DNA from: an uncultured Porphyromonadaceae bacterium
Lineage (GTDB): Bacteria; Bacteroidota; Bacteroidia; Bacteroidales; Muribaculaceae
Length of the DNA: 64,000 bases
Direction: 5' to 3'
Assembly (NCBI GenBank): GCA_902495245.1
Contig: CABUWI010000008.1
Span: 62,001 to 126,000, forward strand
Shown here one piece after another: positions 61,201 through 64,000 of this stretch. Both the position numbers and the translations under genes were made by a program. Below the pieces are notes generated by a model. That model ran no database searches and was not told where the DNA came from. It saw nothing but the letters and a program-made list of their open reading frames with translations. Each line of letters starts with the position of its first letter. The first letter of the stretch is position 1.

Positions 61201-64000
61201 CGGCAACGTCAATCCTAATTTTGTAGAGAAAGAAGTCTATCGCGCTGAATATGGCTGGCAGGATGTTGTAGATACCGATATAAGTGCGGATATTGCCAAT
61301 TCGGAAAAACTGCCCAATGTCAGCTTTGTTATCGCATCCTCATCCAATGTGGATTGGCAGTCAATCAAGTGGACTCCCGAAGTTACCTACAATGATTCGA
61401 CTGGCACATCCCAGAGTATCAATGTGGGTCCCCACTATCTGACTTATGCCAAAATGGATGCCGAAGGCTCTTCCAAGACCTTCCTTGCACAAGATACGGT
61501 TATTCATGTCAAACCGACTGTTACCTTCGGCTCTGCCGATGTAAACGGTACGGTGACACTCCTTGCCAAGACACAGGACAAACTCATCGCAAAAAAATCG
61601 TTTGCTGTTGCAAATAGCGTAATCGCACTTGATTCACTGACGATTGAGAATGTTGGCACAGATAAAGTATGGTTTGAATATGCTTATCCCGGCACATTGT
61701 TAAGTGCGGTGACGGCTTCATCCGTCTCGGTAAGGCGTGGCAATGCAATTCTCCCGGAGACCGTTCCCGCCGGATTCTACTCCTACGGACAAGACGAGGG
61801 ATTCGGTATGCTTTATCGGGGCTGGGGTGGATTCGTGTATAATTCATCCGAAGGCAGGTATTCAAGGCCTATTGACGAGGCGTTGCTGAAACTGCCGGAA
61901 GATGAGAACGCAAAGCCGGATCCTCTTACTCTCCCGTTCACACCCATAGGAACTGACCAGATAAATCTTGACCGCTGGGTCGGCCAGCATAACGGCATCT
62001 ATCTGACTGCCGACGAGATGGCATCTGCACGTCTTGCCGAACAGGATGTGATATTGACCAATCCCCTTGAAAGCAATGTTGATATAGCCGGAATCGCCGG
62101 TGAGCATCTGCAAGGCACCGGAGCGGCTGCGGTTACTCAGGTTTCTTCCAGCAAGAGCACCGTCACCCAAAGCGGGGCTATGGGCATTACTTACAGTGAT
62201 GCAAACGGCTCAGGCAAAACCGAGGTGACTATGATGGATATGAACGGTGACGGCTATCCTGATATTATTGCCGGCGGTACAATCCAATATACCAATTCAA
62301 TGGGTGGATTGAGCGGCGAAAAATTCTCAGGCATTGGCACCACCAGTTCTGACAATGAGTCCCAAAGTTGGGGATATGGTGGCACTCCTGTCGCGTCCGT
62401 CTCTAATATTGTGAGCCTTGCCAAAGGCACAAAACCCTCCGAAGGCAACAAACTGACCAACATATTGGCGAAAGTTTCTATATCGGGTGGTATCCCCAAG
62501 AATACCGATGAGGCCGTTGAAGATTTCGTTGATGTAAACGGTGATGGCCTTCCTGACAAGGTTTTGTCAGACAAGACGGTACGATTGAATTTTGGTTATT
62601 CTTTCTCTGAACCTATTGCATGGGATTTGGAAAGGATACAGGGTGGAAAGAGCCTCTCTTACAGCGCAGGTGCCGGAGGCGGCAGTGGCGACATCAGCAT
62701 GGGTAAGATTAAGGATACTAAAGTTGATAAGGCTTCGTCCAGTTTCTCCGCAGGTTTTGGAATTGTAACTTCAGAAATGGAGTCGGAATACAACTTGATG
62801 GATGTCAATTCCGACGGTCTTCCTGACAAGGTTTGGAAGGGTGATAATGGAGTGATGATTTCTCTTAACACCGGGGCCGGATTTGATACACCTTTCATGT
62901 GGAAAGGCGCATCAAAGATTAATGAGTCTGCATCAACTTCGGAATCAGTTAATGCCGCGTTTACTGTTTCAATCAATATTCCGATTATAAGCATCAAGAT
63001 TTCAACCAATCCCGGTTTCAGCACAGGTCATAGCATCAACCGAGTAAAATACTCTTTGCAGGATGTTGACGGTGACGGCTATCTGGATATAGTTGAATCT
63101 GACAGCGAAAGCGAGCTGAAGGTTACACGCTCGGCTATCGGTCGTACCAATATGCTCAAATCGGTCACCAACTCTATCGGCGGTCGCTTTGAGGTGGACT
63201 ATGCCCACTCAACTCCTACCTACGGGCATCCCGGCGGCAAGTGGGTTATGTCGGCTCTTACCATTGACGACGGTATCCATGACGACGGCCCGCTGATGAA
63301 ATCGGCGTTTGAATACTCCGACGGTTTCCGTGACCGCCACGAGCGCGACTTCCTCGGTTTCGGCAAGGTTGTCACCAAGAGCCTCGACACCGAGAACGGA
63401 AACGGCGTATATCGCCAGGCAGTTCAGGAATTTGCGGTTGACAACTATTATGCCTCCGGCAACCTTGTGGCCTCATACGTCACCGACGCATCGGGCAACA
63501 AGTTCACCGAGACAGTCAACGAATATGACGCTTACAGTGTGACAGCCAATGCGGATAGTTACTCATTCGTGCAGAAGGATGTCATTTACAGTGACCGTGC
63601 ATCGGCGTTTGTTCCCCTCCGTTACACCGCCAACAGGCAGTATGAGGGTGCATCGCAGGGTATGGTTATCTCCGAGGCATGGAACGAGTATTATCTCAAC
63701 GGCTACCACGGGGAACTGAAATCCTACCGTTACAGCGACAAGGGCGGCCTCGGCAGCAACGGAGCCGGTGGCTACGACTACGCGACCAACATCCAGTACA
63801 CATCCAACGACGGCAAGCACATCTTCGGTCTTCCCACCAATGTGACGGTTGTCGGAGGTGACGGCTCGATGTATCACAACGTGTCGGCTACTTACGACAC
63901 CAAGTATCCCAATCATCTGACGCAGGTGTCGCAGCAGCTCGGTTCGGGCGTTGCAGTCACCGACTACAAGTATGACCGTTACGGCAACATAACCCAGAAG
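58229..64000 (+). CDS. SpvB/TcaC/Rhs-type giant secreted protein (3' end outside window)
   Basis: At least 1924 residues, still open at base 64000. A signal-like segment (SIAVATVILSAVGLSGAWLL) is followed by a linker, then a ZU5-like domain (GGAISFSGGTLLRDTELSVS, about 110-240). From about 259 a SpvB domain reads MPPARNGMAPSLAISYNSDG-GNGWLGQGWDLSVPSI. Six FG-GAP/VCBS-type calcium loops follow: DLNGDGLPDKV (660), DINGDGLVDLV (747), DMNGDGYPDII (1337), DVNGDGLPDKV (1435), DVNSDGLPDKV (1526) and DVDGDGYLDIV (1612). The region near 1650-1720 (VDYAHSTPTYGHPGGKWVM, RDFLGFGKV) is the TcdB middle-domain pattern. Homologues build toxin-encapsulating cages whose variable C-terminal toxin lies in the unseen part. 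Confidence 0.85.
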   Translation, partial: MKRIYSIAVATVILSAVGLSGAWLLSGPSAGANNSPGSNGINIEADSPVSSPGIAVGESGNSSPQQQEKVTDTGRPAASSALAHASEQDADKYSRIPDGESVKGSFRKGQADSLAVAGGAISFSGGTLLRDTELSVSVLGEDDMPELDFAMTNVTAQGEGYRFLPHGTHFSEEGATVRLGYDRTRIPSGYTEDDIRTFYYDVQQEHWVALDRIAVNKELAYVESKTTHFTDMINGVIQAPESPETDGFAPTMMNDIKAADPTAKLNIITPPTANNRGSANLQYAFEMPPARNGMAPSLAISYNSDGGNGWLGQGWDLSVPSITLDTRWGVPRYDLTDETETYSLSGSMLSTMDDNGAMSVAHRGDRIARKSDRQFYTRQGGDFSRIIRKGGSPADYYWEVTDKQGVVYTYGGEGAVLKGTITDLSGNTREVISEWKLKRVVETHGDWIEYEYTTVDEPVRGGLVAKAIYLTKVSAGNAEGDGPHTVVTLTGNKAKRQKANNARYGYLTSSNRLLENVQIDFMGEKLRSYSFSYVDGAFHKDMLESVRQFDDKGNEFAFQKFDYYDDVQSGNGYVPFKSESETWNTHNDGLDAGFINPLQAAGGRFSDKPTALGGTTSSSTSGSFYVGVGPSDFSPWKSNTVGGSYNYSSDNSKGLSTFVDLNGDGLPDKVYRKDGALYYRPQIRTSESGEVLYGDAIKVVGISSFATTKSSTNSGGGKAVVGWNIFTAQFGADGSKTKTKTTEYFSDINGDGLVDLVSNGKVYFNHIEFDAQGNAVPTFTLSSADTPSPIIYSGKIDTSVITIDPAEQEEMIASSPMEDMVRVWVAPKSGVVNISGTVSLIVPTGDYDAQEYEKADGVRVAIQKGGSELWSQSIAKGDASAHNATATAVSVNKGDRIYFRVQSGTEETSNGAFDNVKWSPVITYAGTEEIMPNGLSNVAYKPQDGAIYDVNTIVNVDEGNPFSIAGHFSKPQTTDDVIIKVIASNERYDDNGNVNPNFVEKEVYRAEYGWQDVVDTDISADIANSEKLPNVSFVIASSSNVDWQSIKWTPEVTYNDSTGTSQSINVGPHYLTYAKMDAEGSSKTFLAQDTVIHVKPTVTFGSADVNGTVTLLAKTQDKLIAKKSFAVANSVIALDSLTIENVGTDKVWFEYAYPGTLLSAVTASSVSVRRGNAILPETVPAGFYSYGQDEGFGMLYRGWGGFVYNSSEGRYSRPIDEALLKLPEDENAKPDPLTLPFTPIGTDQINLDRWVGQHNGIYLTADEMASARLAEQDVILTNPLESNVDIAGIAGEHLQGTGAAAVTQVSSSKSTVTQSGAMGITYSDANGSGKTEVTMMDMNGDGYPDIIAGGTIQYTNSMGGLSGEKFSGIGTTSSDNESQSWGYGGTPVASVSNIVSLAKGTKPSEGNKLTNILAKVSISGGIPKNTDEAVEDFVDVNGDGLPDKVLSDKTVRLNFGYSFSEPIAWDLERIQGGKSLSYSAGAGGGSGDISMGKIKDTKVDKASSSFSAGFGIVTSEMESEYNLMDVNSDGLPDKVWKGDNGVMISLNTGAGFDTPFMWKGASKINESASTSESVNAAFTVSINIPIISIKISTNPGFSTGHSINRVKYSLQDVDGDGYLDIVESDSESELKVTRSAIGRTNMLKSVTNSIGGRFEVDYAHSTPTYGHPGGKWVMSALTIDDGIHDDGPLMKSAFEYSDGFRDRHERDFLGFGKVVTKSLDTENGNGVYRQAVQEFAVDNYYASGNLVASYVTDASGNKFTETVNEYDAYSVTANADSYSFVQKDVIYSDRASAFVPLRYTANRQYEGASQGMVISEAWNEYYLNGYHGELKSYRYSDKGGLGSNGAGGYDYATNIQYTSNDGKHIFGLPTNVTVVGGDGSMYHNVSATYDTKYPNHLTQVSQQLGSGVAVTDYKYDRYGNITQK

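Larger units (their letters stand above)
42185..64000 (+). mobile_element. CTnDOT-like integrative element (left part; right end not reached)
   Basis: Starting with a tyrosine integrase, the row of small helix-turn-helix genes, DUF3945, topoisomerase-like, DUF1896 and methylase/helicase genes is the usual recombination-side module of Bacteroidetes integrative and conjugative elements. Codon use changes at the border, with frequent ATA, unlike the core genes. No tra, mob or tet gene is in the window, so mobility is not shown. The two secreted-protein genes at 55.2-64 kb look like cargo. Confidence 0.7.

Overview
The window comes from a GC-rich Bacteroidales genome, most like the Muribaculaceae. 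This is inferred from promoters with the Bacteroidetes -7 box TAnnTTTG, a SusC/SusD pair, proteins with C-terminal type IX secretion (T9SS) sorting domains, a DUF4491 gene, and a CTnDOT-type integrative element. There is no rRNA gene, tRNA gene or CRISPR array that I could recognise.

Layout. 1-3.8 kb (minus strand): the start of a tricorn-like S41 peptidase, then the leucine genes leuC-leuD-leuB. 3.8-6.0 kb: a scarred stretch holding a two-palindrome repeat, a non-coding region with a strong promoter, an IS110-family transposase, and the 3' stump of a secreted-protein gene with its terminator. 6.1-9.0 kb: a TonB-dependent receptor and a DUF362 lipoprotein. 9.0-10.2 kb: a second palindrome element, a small unknown gene and a structured RNA resembling 6S RNA. 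10.2-14.2 kb: a large T9SS-type surface protein. 14.3-18.5 kb (minus): serC-serA-gdhA-tatD, joining serine synthesis and ammonia assimilation. 18.7-27.5 kb (plus): an unknown membrane-anchored protein, a glutaminyl cyclase lipoprotein, sufE, a third palindrome element, POT and OPT peptide transporters, a MATE exporter, a hemerythrin-LuxR regulator and a DUF4491 protein. 27.5-34.1 kb (minus): asnA, gtrA, recQ, a polyprenyl glycosylphosphotransferase and a DUF349 protein; the last four overlap one another. 34.4-41.3 kb (plus): SusC, SusD and a SusE-position lipoprotein, with no carbohydrate-active enzyme nearby.

41.3-64 kb is accessory DNA. It opens with a broken RhuM-type gene and an HNH endonuclease. 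An integrative element follows: tyrosine integrase, three small DNA-binding proteins, a DUF3945 protein, a topoisomerase-like protein that has lost its metal-binding motif, a DUF1896 protein, and a roughly 2040-residue methylase/MutS-like/helicase fusion. Codon use shifts here, with many more ATA isoleucines. The cargo is a pair of secreted proteins in one apparent transcription unit: a 990-residue protein with a T9SS sorting domain and a protein of more than 1924 residues of the SpvB/TcaC/Rhs class that runs off the window.

The signals most worth following are: two mirror-image arrays of four TGACA boxes at exact 11-bp spacing around a small DNA-binding gene in the element; the secreted SpvB-type pair as mobile-element cargo; the 6S-like RNA; the catalytically altered topoisomerase; and the three REPIN-like palindrome pairs.
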